Positions 45,007 through 53,212 of a stretch of 64,000 bases of DNA are shown one piece after another. Below the pieces are notes generated by a model that worked only from the letters and a program-made list of their open reading frames with translations, was not told where the DNA came from and made no database searches. Source of the stretch: Bacteroidota bacterium (GTDB lineage Bacteria; Bacteroidota; Bacteroidia; Chitinophagales; BACL12); the NCBI GenBank assembly GCA_016706865.1, contig JADJIS010000003.1:868001-932000 (forward strand), read 5' to 3'. A program made the translations under genes and the position numbers. Every line of letters starts with the position of its first letter. Positions within the stretch are counted from its first letter, which is position 1.

Positions 45007-45329
45007 ACCGAAGGAATAGGTTTAATTCCACGAAGTTCGCATTGGTATTGAATAGAAATTGCTCCGATTTGCGCCATCCTTTCGTTTACCAATTCCTTTC
45101 TGATTTGCAGAATTTGCGCCTCCAACTCAATGGATAAAGTTGAAGAGTTTTTTTTGGGTGCCTTACTTCGATCTTTAAACCAACTAAGTTCATCAGTTCT
45201 AAGGTTATATTGGTTTATCCAGTGGTGAACCCATTTGCGGCTTTTCTTAAATACAATTGCAATATGAGTTACATGTTCACCCTTTAAAAACCTTTGGACC
45301 GCCTCTTGTCTTTGCTGATACGAATTCAT
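44970..45329 (-). CDS. IS transposase, helix-turn-helix part (orfA)
   Basis: 119 residues from ATG 45329 (MNSYQQRQEAVQRFLKGEHV). Two HTH units are seen: VTHIAIVFKKSRKWVHHWINQYN (residues 19-41) and a later RMAQIGAISIQYQC...WTINRLIKN. It recognises the element ends. The frame ends at 44970 just after the slippery sequence A AAA AAC, where orfB is entered. Confidence 0.8.
   Translation of the reverse strand: MNSYQQRQEAVQRFLKGEHVTHIAIVFKKSRKWVHHWINQYNLRTDELSWFKDRSKAPKKNSSTLSIELEAQILQIRKELVNERMAQIGAISIQYQCELRGIKPIPSVWTINRLIKNMD
44979..44985 (-). promoter_or_regulatory. Slippery heptamer A AAA AAC for -1 frameshift between orfA and orfB
   Basis: In the orfA frame the codons read ATA AAA AAC, giving the canonical X XXY YYZ heptamer. 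A -1 slip here enters orfB exactly as the conserved sequence requires. Frameshifting of this type is established for IS3 and IS1 transposases. Confidence 0.6.
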
Positions 45330-45461
45330 CACCTTTTTAGATGAGTATCAACCTTTTATGCTAAAAAAACAAAATAAAGTGTTACCTATGTAGTGCTACG
45401 ATAAAAAGTGTTACCTATGTAGTGCTATTTATCACCTAGGTCCTAGGTCCTACGTCCTACG

Positions 45462-45683
45462 TCATATGTCCCAAACGTTGAGCTGATTCCGGACCTTATC
45501 CATCATTTTGAGTTCCGCTTCTTTCTGAGCCATGGTTTCTTCATCTGTTTTATCAAGGTGAGTATCCGGGTCAGGTGCTTTCTCCTGAATGGTTATTTCC
45601 ACGAGTTTACCCTTGAGATCTTTAGGTATCTCAATATGGATATACTCCTGTTCGGATTTGATGAATTGAAAAAATTTAAACAT
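45462..45683 (-). CDS. Small acidic protein of unknown function, antitoxin-like
   Basis: 73 residues (MFKFFQFIKSEQEYIHIEIP). A short beta-strand region (IHIEIPKDLKGKLVEITIQEK) is followed by an acidic helical tail. The size and shape recall type II antitoxins of Bacteroidota, but no toxin gene is adjacent, and I see no named motif. The last residues (VWDI) and the stop come from the CCTACGTC heptamer array into which the IS inserted. Confidence 0.5.
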   Translation of the reverse strand: MFKFFQFIKSEQEYIHIEIPKDLKGKLVEITIQEKAPDPDTHLDKTDEETMAQKEAELKMMDKVRNQLNVWDI

Positions 45684-45766
45684 GACGGGTGTGTTTGTGT
45701 CCTGTGAAATTAGAGAGAAGTTTTAAAAAAAACAAATTTTTTTCCCGCCTGCATCCTAATTAATCC

Positions 45767-45774
45767 TATTTTCG
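45767..45774 (+). promoter_or_regulatory. Candidate -7 element of the phosphopantetheinyl transferase gene
   Basis: TATTTTCG fits TAnnTTTG with one change. ATG follows 19 bp later. Confidence 0.35.
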
Positions 45775-45793
45775 TGCTGAAATTACACTCATT

Positions 45794-46459
45794 ATGGCGC
45801 TGATTTTAAGGGAGAGTTTACTTGATTATGCGGAGTATGCGGTGTGGAAAATAGAGGAGGAGCCTCAGTTCTATCGTTCTAAACTCATATTGAGCGATTG
45901 GGAGACGAACTATCTCGCAGCAATAAGTCACCCTAAACGCCAACTAACCTGGTTAGCGAGCAGATATCTTCTGAAATATCTTATGAATACGGAAGATTTT
46001 GTTGAATTGTTATTCGACGAACACGGAAAACCCTTTGTTTCCAATTTTGATCTTCATGTGAGTTTATCTCATAGTTTTACCTATGCAGCAGCTATAATTT
46101 CAAAGGATTACAGAGTTGGAATCGACATTGAAGAACCAAACAGAAAGATAGATATCATTAAACATAAATTTTTGTCCCAGGTTGAATTGAACCATATTGG
46201 AGATCAGGAGGAGATGAAAAAACTTTTGATCTATTGGAGCTCCAAAGAAGTGATGTATAAAATTTACGGCAAACGCAAACTCGAATTTAAGGATGATATG
46301 TACGTAAAACCCTTTTTATTAAAAGAGAGAGGAGATATTGATGGCATTTTGATGAAAGGGGGAACAGTCGCAGAATATCACATGCATTATTCACTTAAAC
46401 AGGATTTCACATTAGTGGTTGGAGTGGAAAAAGAGGTTGTGGTGTTGGAAACGCTTTAA
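45794..46459 (+). CDS. 4'-phosphopantetheinyl transferase, Sfp superfamily
   Basis: 221 residues with the Sfp-type signature: GIDIEEPNRKIDIIKHKFLS near residue 109 and YWSSKEVMYKIYGKRKLEF near 150-168 (Mg2+ and CoA-binding Asp and Glu, W/F-xxKE-Y/A-K). It loads the phosphopantetheine arm on carrier proteins of fatty acid, polyketide or nonribosomal peptide synthesis. No carrier gene is nearby. Confidence 0.88.
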   Translation: MALILRESLLDYAEYAVWKIEEEPQFYRSKLILSDWETNYLAAISHPKRQLTWLASRYLLKYLMNTEDFVELLFDEHGKPFVSNFDLHVSLSHSFTYAAAIISKDYRVGIDIEEPNRKIDIIKHKFLSQVELNHIGDQEEMKKLLIYWSSKEVMYKIYGKRKLEFKDDMYVKPFLLKERGDIDGILMKGGTVAEYHMHYSLKQDFTLVVGVEKEVVVLETL

Positions 46460-46461
46460 CT

Positions 46462-46744
46462 TCGTGAAACGTGAGGCGTGAACCTGCCTGACGGCATTCA
46501 GGTCCGACCGGTATGGTGCAGTTAACACGGAATAAAGTCCGTTGTTACTAAATGGATCGTCCCTTCGGGACTGGATGTTATAGTGTGTATTTAACACGGA
46601 CTAAAGTCCGTTGTTACAAGATGGATCGTCCCTTCGGGACTTTAAGTTATAGAATTAATCAAACCTTTCTTTTTAATTTAAATCCTCTATTTTTTTATCC
46701 TTTTAAATCCGCATAATCCGGGTTATCTGTGTTCCCCTTTTTTT
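46462..46744. repeat. ACGGACT/GTCCC hairpin repeats and a GCGGATTT composite repeat
   Basis: After the stop at 46459 come CGTGAAACGTGAGGCGTGA, a GCCTGACGGCATTCAGG palindrome, and two units (46523-46594 and 46595-46655) of ACGGAnTAAAGTCCGTTGTTAC followed by ATGGATCGTCCCTTCGGGAC; these are short relatives of the array at 11880. Next, 46690-46744 is the reverse-strand third copy of the composite repeat at 8788. No gene is seen. Confidence 0.85.
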
Positions 46745-46822
46745 CATTCTTTATTCCCCTTCAGATGTGTTAAAAACGTTGTGGGTTCTGAATGTGGTTT
46801 ATGAGGAGCAACATGCATTGCA

Positions 46823-47902
46823 TTACTCATTTTTCTTATTTTTTTCCGCTTTTTTCTCTTGTTTGGCTTTTTCTTCTAATGCCTTTTCACCATATTCAAC
46901 AAGATCTTCATTCAATTGATTAAGATCATAAAAATCTATTATACGGGTTTTCATACCTTTATTAATATGATAATTTGTATTATCTGGAAAATAGCACACA
47001 GAACGAGTGTCGGAAAACATAATTGCTGTCAGGTGCGCATATTTGATAAAATAAGCATAACCCTGTTGGCCATTTAATACAAGGTTCGAAAATTCTGTAT
47101 CGCTCATTAATTCCATTGGATAAGGAAAATGTGCCATTGCTGAATCAAGCGGAATTTCCTTATTCCAATTATTCTCGTTCATCGCTATAGTATATCCATC
47201 CAAATTAAGAATATTCTTTCTCAGAGATCTGTTGGAAAATTCAGGGTCATTTATTTTTTGCTGAACGAACCATGCACAAACGTCAATTGCATATTTAAGA
47301 TCAACTTTTGTTGGAAAAAAATGAGGCAGGCGAATTCCCCAATATAATTTGTTGATGGAATTAAAATCCTCAGCAAAATCCTCGATCGGCACCAATACTA
47401 ATGATCTGAAATGCATGCCTGCTCCACGTCCAACTGTTGTGTCTCTTTCATACTCGTCATCAATTGTGTAATATACATTTACTTCCGTGTCGCCATTTTT
47501 ACCTACCTGAACCTGAATATCATACCTGGGAATAGTTAAAACAACTATGTTTTTAATCTCCCTTTCGTGCATACTTTTTACTTCATTATAGGTTTTATAT
47601 TCTATATTGGAATGTAAAGGCCAATACTGCTCAACTGTTTCACGTAACAAGTTATTAATGGAGTCAGTTTGTTTTTTGATGCTTTCCGCAATTTCCAATT
47701 TCCCCTTTTTTACCAATAATTTATAATATCCTTCATTATAGGAAAGGGTCATTACCACTAATTTTCTTTTTGTTATTTCTATACAGTCCTCCTGATTTGC
47801 TAGCGGAGCTTTATAATTTAGAAGAATATTACCAGTTTGTGCATTAGCTGATTTACAGAAAATTATAATTGCAATGCAGAAAAAATAAAATTGAATTTTC
47901 AT
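46823..47902 (-). CDS. Exported protein of unknown function, 359 residues
   Basis: From ATG 47902 (MKIQFYFFCIAIIIF) a signal peptide is clear, ending near ANAQ. The mature chain is soluble (NILLNYKAPLANQEDCIEIT; VVLTIPRYDIQVQVGKNGDTEV; FAHPFPYPMELM-like region) and ends in a Lys/Glu-rich coiled tail (EKALEEKAKQEKKAEKNKK). No family is recognised. It is monocistronic and flanked by repeat DNA. Confidence 0.65.
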   Translation of the reverse strand: MKIQFYFFCIAIIIFCKSANAQTGNILLNYKAPLANQEDCIEITKRKLVVMTLSYNEGYYKLLVKKGKLEIAESIKKQTDSINNLLRETVEQYWPLHSNIEYKTYNEVKSMHEREIKNIVVLTIPRYDIQVQVGKNGDTEVNVYYTIDDEYERDTTVGRGAGMHFRSLVLVPIEDFAEDFNSINKLYWGIRLPHFFPTKVDLKYAIDVCAWFVQQKINDPEFSNRSLRKNILNLDGYTIAMNENNWNKEIPLDSAMAHFPYPMELMSDTEFSNLVLNGQQGYAYFIKYAHLTAIMFSDTRSVCYFPDNTNYHINKGMKTRIIDFYDLNQLNEDLVEYGEKALEEKAKQEKKAEKNKKNE

Positions 47903-47984
47903 AAATAAAATTGTGTGTTCAAGAAATTTTAATACTTTAGAAAGGTCGTAAATAAATTCCATCCTTACTTAAGAAGTCAGCCAA

Positions 47985-48119
47985 ACTCTTTTCTCCTCTC
48001 ACCTAATTACACCCTACCGCTGACGAAGTCAGACAACTCCTTTCTCCTTTCTCCTCTACCTAATAACACCCTACCGCTGACGAAGTCAGCCCAACTCCTT
48101 TCTCCTTTCTCCTCTCTCC
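47985..48119. repeat. Tandem repeat with GCTGACGAAGTCAGC hairpin
   Basis: ACCCTACCGCTGACGAAGTCAG and the following CTCCTTTCTCCTTTCTCCTC occur in tandem (about 57 bp apart), with a partial third copy at the left. The pyrimidine array abuts the stop codon of the M43 protease gene at 48120. Confidence 0.85.
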
Positions 48120-49835
48120 CTATTCCTTCACAAACGGTGTAGAAGCATTCATCCCACCCGTTTCCAATTTAATTCTATAATATCCTGCACTTAGTTCTGC
48201 AACTGGAATTGTAAGGATATTTATACCGGATGTGGTTGATATATTTTCGCTGAATACTAATTTTCCAAGAACATCATAAATTAATAATGTTCCATTTCCA
48301 CTTTGCGAAATATTGTATTTAATATTTAAAATGTTGTCGGTCGGATTTGGAAATAAAGTTAATTTAAAATCATTGGAAGAATTTATAACTCCAATTTGCT
48401 GTCCATCATTTATATTAATATTATCAACGTACAAATTATTTTCGTAATCACTTATAGTGCGGAATTTTACAAACAATTGTGGTGATGTTAAATAACTTGT
48501 AAGGTCAATGGATTCATTTCTCCACTCATCATCTTCAGGCACAAATGAACTTGGTGTAACATCCGCAGTTTGAAGATCGGGATTTGCTTTTTTGTATACC
48601 GTTTCCCAGCTTGAACCACAATCTTCACTAACTAAAACCTCAAGCGTATCAGAATATACTCCGCCGTTCGTATACAAAGCATAAGCAACATCAAAAGTGA
48701 AATTAATAGTTGCCATTCCGGTAAGATCATAAGCTGGAAGTACAAATTCATCTATTTCGCCGTTCGCATCATTATCGTAATGATTCATATAAATGGAATA
48801 GGTTCCCAATGCCGCAGCATCGTTGGTTCTTTCCCAGGTGTAATAATCGTCAGGATTGCTGAGTGTATAACCGTCGTAAGGGAATCCGCTGGACTCAAAT
48901 CCCTGTGATAAGGGAAGTGGGAGAGCAGTGAGATTAACAACAAAGTCTGTTTCGCTGGTATTGTCGCCGGCATCGGCATCGGTAAATCCGTTTGGATTCT
49001 CTAAGGTAACTTCGAGTGTGTGCTCGCCTTCAGTAGTAGAGATAGCAGGTAAAGAAACATTTTCAGTTGCGCCCGTAATCAATGAGCCCGACCATTCAAA
49101 GGAGGATGTAGCTCCTCCATCTATATTATAAAAGATGTCGATGGATGTAAGAACCTCAGTTCCATGATTTTTAATGGTAACCATAGGATTTACCGTAAGT
49201 TCGCAGATCGTTCCGCCTGGAAGTGATGCAATTGCCTGAGCGTCATAAGGTTGTAAACCGCAACCTTCTGAATTTGTAAGATTAAATCGTTCACCACCCG
49301 GTTCAAAAAGCGATTGAATCCGGTCCTTCTGATCCTGCGTGAAAATATTCATACAAGCATCATCGGTATAGTCCATATAATTTTGGAACATGAATCCCGG
49401 AAAATCAGGGGAACACATATCAGTTTCAGGAAAACTAGGGCAACCGTAGGTTTCCACCCTTTGGTTTGGTGTATCTCCGCAAAGATCAGAGCCGGCACAG
49501 CCACTATCGTCGCCCCAGATATGATAAAGATTCAACCAGTGGCCCACTTCATGGGTTGCAGTTCTTCCTAAATGATATGGATATCCAGCCGGCTCAAGAC
49601 CAACATGTTGGAAGTGGATAACCACTCCATCTGTAGCAGCCGGACCACCTGGAAATTGCGCATATCCCAATAAAAAATCACCAATATTTCCCGACCAGAA
49701 ATTTAAGTATTCATCTGCAGGCCAGGCGTCAGATCCTCCCTCAGCAGTAAATTTGATTCCTTCATCGAATCCAAAACTTGTAACATCCGTTTCAACCCTT
49801 AGAATTCCGGAAGTAGGATTTCCATCCCGGATCAA
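48120..49835 (-). CDS. M43 metalloprotease with T9SS sorting domain, main part (frame-interrupted)
   Basis: 571 residues. It holds the pappalysin-type zinc motif HEVGHWLNLYH (within RTATHEVGHWLNLYHIWG) and the Met-turn region (FMFQNYMDYTDDACMNIFT), then Ig-like modules, a MAM/discoidin-like region (LPLSQGFESSGFPYDGYTL) and a T9SS sorting domain (LFPNPTDNILNI, LIYDVLGKLVF, AGYYRIKLETGG, terminal FVKE). It would be a secreted gelatinase-like protease. The first half of the gene is at 49792-50235 in another frame; the two overlap. Confidence 0.82.
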   Translation of the reverse strand: MIRDGNPTSGILRVETDVTSFGFDEGIKFTAEGGSDAWPADEYLNFWSGNIGDFLLGYAQFPGGPAATDGVVIHFQHVGLEPAGYPYHLGRTATHEVGHWLNLYHIWGDDSGCAGSDLCGDTPNQRVETYGCPSFPETDMCSPDFPGFMFQNYMDYTDDACMNIFTQDQKDRIQSLFEPGGERFNLTNSEGCGLQPYDAQAIASLPGGTICELTVNPMVTIKNHGTEVLTSIDIFYNIDGGATSSFEWSGSLITGATENVSLPAISTTEGEHTLEVTLENPNGFTDADAGDNTSETDFVVNLTALPLPLSQGFESSGFPYDGYTLSNPDDYYTWERTNDAAALGTYSIYMNHYDNDANGEIDEFVLPAYDLTGMATINFTFDVAYALYTNGGVYSDTLEVLVSEDCGSSWETVYKKANPDLQTADVTPSSFVPEDDEWRNESIDLTSYLTSPQLFVKFRTISDYENNLYVDNININDGQQIGVINSSNDFKLTLFPNPTDNILNIKYNISQSGNGTLLIYDVLGKLVFSENISTTSGINILTIPVAELSAGYYRIKLETGGMNASTPFVKE

Positions 49836-50235
49836 TTATCGCCAGACAAAATTCTATATTACAATCCGCTGCAACTGCTCCAAATTCGTCCGGAGTATCT
49901 GTGGTATCTGCATTTAATCGTCTGAAATCTTCATTTAATATGTCGATCTGTTCCATTATTCTGGCATCAGAAATATTTTGGGTTGCAGTTTTATAAACAA
50001 TATGGAAAACAACTGGAATTTTTATCGTAACCGCGCCACCCATTTTATTTTGTGACTTGCTTTTTTGAATATAGCGATTGGTAAAAGCCTCAATTTCCTG
50101 TTTCTTTTTATCGTAATCAGGATATTTTGCCTTTAATTCTGCTTCATGTTCAACAGTTGCGCATCTTGTAACCTGTGCAATTCCAGTGTGTGTAAGTAAT
50201 AGAGAGACTACTAATAAAGTAAAAAATTTCTGCAT
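49792..50235 (-). CDS. M43 metalloprotease, signal peptide and propeptide part (frame-interrupted)
   Basis: 147 residues with a signal peptide (MQKFFTLLVVSLLLTHTGIA) and the M43 pro-region (TIKIPVVFHIVYKTATQNISDARIMEQIDILNEDFRRLNAD). The frame departs from the conserved EFCLAIIDPDGNPTSG at the run CCC at 49826-49828 (minus strand GGG). Removing one base there joins this part to the main protease. Confidence 0.82.
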   Translation of the reverse strand: MQKFFTLLVVSLLLTHTGIAQVTRCATVEHEAELKAKYPDYDKKKQEIEAFTNRYIQKSKSQNKMGGAVTIKIPVVFHIVYKTATQNISDARIMEQIDILNEDFRRLNADTTDTPDEFGAVAADCNIEFCLAIIDPGWKSYFRNSKG

Positions 50236-50420
50236 AAATGAGTGGATTATTAATAAGTGTTAAAGATAGTAAATTGTAGTTAAAATGGATTTATCAATAT
50301 CTTTTTGATTTGGTGCATATTACCAAACATCCAATTCAGAAAATGGAAGAATTTAACCATTAAAATATTACAAGGAAATAGCTTAAAAGGTTATGGAAAG
50401 GATAGTAGTGAATTAAAATA

Positions 50421-50460
50421 AAAACAGCAATTGTCCCTTTCGGGACGCTTGCTGCTTGTT
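50421..50460. repeat. GCAA-GTCCC hairpin between M43 and PQQ genes
   Basis: AACAGCAATTGTCCC and GGGACGCTTGCTG pair (two small bulges) around TTTC. It shares the GTCCCTTTCGGGAC core with the hairpins at 46555. The remaining 442-bp gap 50236-50677 shows only AT-rich DNA. Confidence 0.7.
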
Positions 50461-50677
50461 TATCCCTTAAAAACAGGTCAAATATACAGCTTTATATGTT
50501 TTATCCTAATTTTTTTGAAAAAATATTTTCATTTCCATCTAATAAAGCCCCTAACCGCTCAAATAAGCTGAACTATTAAAATTCTGATAGTCAAATACGG
50601 TATATACGAAGGTTTATGGAAAACACGTTATTTGTTCATCAACACACAAAAAGTAAACACCCATAAATTGTTCGCTT

Positions 50678-52225
50678 ATGAAACTACTCGCATTTTCCAC
50701 CATTGTTGTCCTTTTATCCTTCCAGATTCCAAATGTTCCATTGGAAAAAATTGCGATTCCAGATACTGAATCAGATACTACCGATGTGTTGTCAGAAGTG
50801 CTGGCGATAAATGCAGATCCGGCGAATAAATTAAGCAGCAGTTTTCGTCAGGGTCACGTAAGTGATTTTCCCTTTACCGATTATTTTACTCAAACAGAAT
50901 ATGGCTACAAAATAAAATTACCGGCAACAAACAATGTTCCCACTCCAACCTGGAATGATAATAAAATTTATGTGAGCGGAGGATTTGGAAGCAAACAATT
51001 TTTAAGTTTTCACGCAGAAACAGGGGAATTAAATTGGGGAATTAATTTGGATGATGACGGTCCATCATCTTGTGTAATTGAGGATGGAGTTGTTGTTTTT
51101 AATACGGAGTCATGCACCATTTTTGCATGTGATGTAAATACAGGAAAACATTTATGGTCGTGGTGGCTCGGCGATCCATTAATGTCGACACCAACCGTTG
51201 CAAATGGAATTGTTTATTCTTCTTATCCATGTAATACCAATTATACCTATAATGTTGATGGCGAATATCTTGATCAACAAAATATTTCTTCCAATAATGT
51301 AAAAGTTACATCCCAAAACACCGGTAATTATTCTCACGCAATAATTGCAATGGAATTAAAGACAGGAAAAATACTTTGGCAAAAAAGAATAGAGGGTGAT
51401 ATTTTATCAGCACCAATTGAGGAAGAAGGTAAACTTCATGTTGTAACTTTTGCAGGTGTATATTATATACTCGATGCTGTTACCGGTGAATTTACCTCTG
51501 CTAAAAAATGTCGTGCTACTTCCGCTCCGGTATTACATAACGGCAGAGCGTATTACAGTCAACGTGGCGACAAAGCCGGCGAGGCAGTTTCAGAGCTGGT
51601 TACAGGTTATAATTACGAATTAAATGCAGTTGATTTCAGCACGGAAAAAAAACAAGCAGCTTATCTTGATAAAAGTGTTCAAAGCAGTTCAAAACTAAAA
51701 ATGGAAAGTAACAGCAGTGATGCAGGAAATGGTTTTGGTGGTGGAGCGCCTGCTTCATCAAATTGGATGGCAGCAAATGAAAATATCGGACAAAGCAATG
51801 TGAGTTCACTCCAAAATTTTTATGGAAGTCGCGTTACAGCAACAGCAGATGTTCAATTTAATATGATGGGTGATACACTTTTTTGTATGGATAATATTAC
51901 CGGAAAAGAAAAATGGAAATATGCTGTTTCAGGAAATTTAAAACAGGAAGGTGGATATTTAGCAACTGCTCCCATAGTGGCAGGAAAATATATTATTACA
52001 GGAACTCTGCAAGGAGAAATTATTTTAATGAATCAATTAACGGGAGCTGCAGAAAAAAAATATTATGTGAACGAACCGATCCGTTCACAACCTATTGCTA
52101 TGAACGGATGGATCTATGTAACTACTACAGCCGGTAATTTATGTGCCATTAACACCTTTGATGTTACAATCAGCGGCTGGCCAATGTTGGGTGCCGATAA
52201 TAAACACAGTAATAAAATATTGTAA
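50678..52225 (+). CDS. PQQ-like beta-propeller repeat protein
   Basis: 515 residues. A weak signal peptide (MKLLAFSTIVVLLSF) is followed by propeller blades with the PQQ-binding-like repeat: LSFHAETGELNWGINL, ACDVNTGKHLWSWWLG, AMELKTGKILWQKRIEG, MDNITGKEKWKYAVSG and LMNQLTGAAEKKYYV. BamB-type and PQQ-dehydrogenase-like proteins share this fold; no PQQ-enzyme active site is seen. A Ser/Gly-rich insertion (about 345-375) interrupts the blades. Confidence 0.82.
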   Translation: MKLLAFSTIVVLLSFQIPNVPLEKIAIPDTESDTTDVLSEVLAINADPANKLSSSFRQGHVSDFPFTDYFTQTEYGYKIKLPATNNVPTPTWNDNKIYVSGGFGSKQFLSFHAETGELNWGINLDDDGPSSCVIEDGVVVFNTESCTIFACDVNTGKHLWSWWLGDPLMSTPTVANGIVYSSYPCNTNYTYNVDGEYLDQQNISSNNVKVTSQNTGNYSHAIIAMELKTGKILWQKRIEGDILSAPIEEEGKLHVVTFAGVYYILDAVTGEFTSAKKCRATSAPVLHNGRAYYSQRGDKAGEAVSELVTGYNYELNAVDFSTEKKQAAYLDKSVQSSSKLKMESNSSDAGNGFGGGAPASSNWMAANENIGQSNVSSLQNFYGSRVTATADVQFNMMGDTLFCMDNITGKEKWKYAVSGNLKQEGGYLATAPIVAGKYIITGTLQGEIILMNQLTGAAEKKYYVNEPIRSQPIAMNGWIYVTTTAGNLCAINTFDVTISGWPMLGADNKHSNKIL

Positions 52226-52255
52226 TTAAATTATCGCTTTACACTTCAATTCTTT

Positions 52256-52687
52256 TTAAGGAAGAACATGTGTTGCATCATAATTGTATATTCTGGTAAT
52301 ATCTTTATTGGTGATAATTCCCAAAATAATTCCTTCTTTTACAACTGGAACTGCTTGAAATTTCCCTTCAGCTAAAATTTCCAAAACATCTTTTTGTGAG
52401 GAATCCGGCTCCACCGTAACTGGATCGGGAGTCATTACTTCACTTATTTTAAATCTTTTGTTCAGGTTAAAATGTGTGATACTTACATCTTCCTTAATTA
52501 TACCAGACATGAAATTAAGCATATCATTAATACTGATAATTCCAATAAGTCTATCGTCGTCAGCAACAGGTAAGTGTTGAATTTTATATGTAGTAAAAAA
52601 TTCCATTACCTGATCGAAGGTATTATGTACATTGGCAACAATTACTGCGCCTGTCATGAAATCGGATGCGTTGCGTTTAAAGATCAT
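52256..52687 (-). CDS. CBS-domain pair protein
   Basis: 143 residues made of two CBS motifs: residues about 10-60 (HNTFDQVMEFFTTYKIQHLPVADDDRLIGIISINDML) and 83-135 (MTPDPVTVEPDSSQKDVLEILAEGKFQAVPVVKEGIILGIIT). CBS pairs sense adenine nucleotides and regulate partner proteins; no catalytic domain is present. Monocistronic. Confidence 0.9.
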   Translation of the reverse strand: MIFKRNASDFMTGAVIVANVHNTFDQVMEFFTTYKIQHLPVADDDRLIGIISINDMLNFMSGIIKEDVSITHFNLNKRFKISEVMTPDPVTVEPDSSQKDVLEILAEGKFQAVPVVKEGIILGIITNKDITRIYNYDATHVLP

Positions 52688-52774
52688 AATTTTAAATTTT
52701 TGGAGTAAAATTCTGTTTTAATCATAAACATAGAAATGATTAATATCACTTTTTTTGGTGAGATTGGAGGGGGA

Positions 52775-53205
52775 GGGGAATGGTGAGTGGGGAGTAGGGA
52801 GTAGTGAGTATGCACCTCGATAGCCGGAAGTTATTACTCCTCACTAATGAGTAATGAGTTATGCCCGCCCGGATGACCCGGTCGGACGGGAGTAATGAGT
52901 TTGCGCCTCGATAGCCGGAATTTGTTTACCCTTGACTAATGACTCCTGACAGATGAGAAATGAGTGATGAGAAATGAGGTTGTCCATCGATAGCCGGAAG
53001 TTGTTTACACTTGACTAATGACTCCTGACTGATGAGAAATGAGTTATGCCCGCCCGGATGACCCGGTCGGACGGGAGTAATGAGTTTGTCCATCGATAGC
53101 CGGAAGTTGTTTACACTTGACTAATGACTCCTGACTAATAACCAATGACTCACTTGGCCGGATTCACGCCTCACGATTGACGATTCACGCCCCACCTCTC
53201 ACGCC
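52775..53205. repeat. TCGATAGCCGGAAGTT repeats, GAGTAATG arrays and nested CCCG palindromes
   Basis: TCGATAGCCGGAAGTT recurs near 52818, 52909, 52987 and 53093. Between copies are GAGTAATGAGT and CTAATGACTCCTGAC heptamer-type arrays. An imperfect palindrome GCCCGCCCGGATGACCCGG.. of 28 bp interrupts the same array unit at 52863-52890 and 53048-53075, but not in the intervening unit. The array ends in GATTCACG/GATTGACG units next to the M49 gene stop. Confidence 0.9.
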
Positions 53206-53212
53206 ATCCCCC

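Larger units (their letters stand above)
44014..45427. mobile_element. Insertion sequence, IS481/IS3-like, with duplicated terminal repeats
   Basis: About 1.4 kb. The ends share TAGCACTACATAGGTAACACTTT in inverted orientation. Each end has two copies: left at 44014 and 44102, right at 45379-45398 and 45408-45427. The transposase lies on the minus strand in two overlapping frames. The element sits in a CCTAGGT heptamer array (44001-44007 on the left, 45435-45441 on the right); because the array is itself repetitive, a target duplication cannot be defined. Confidence 0.82.
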
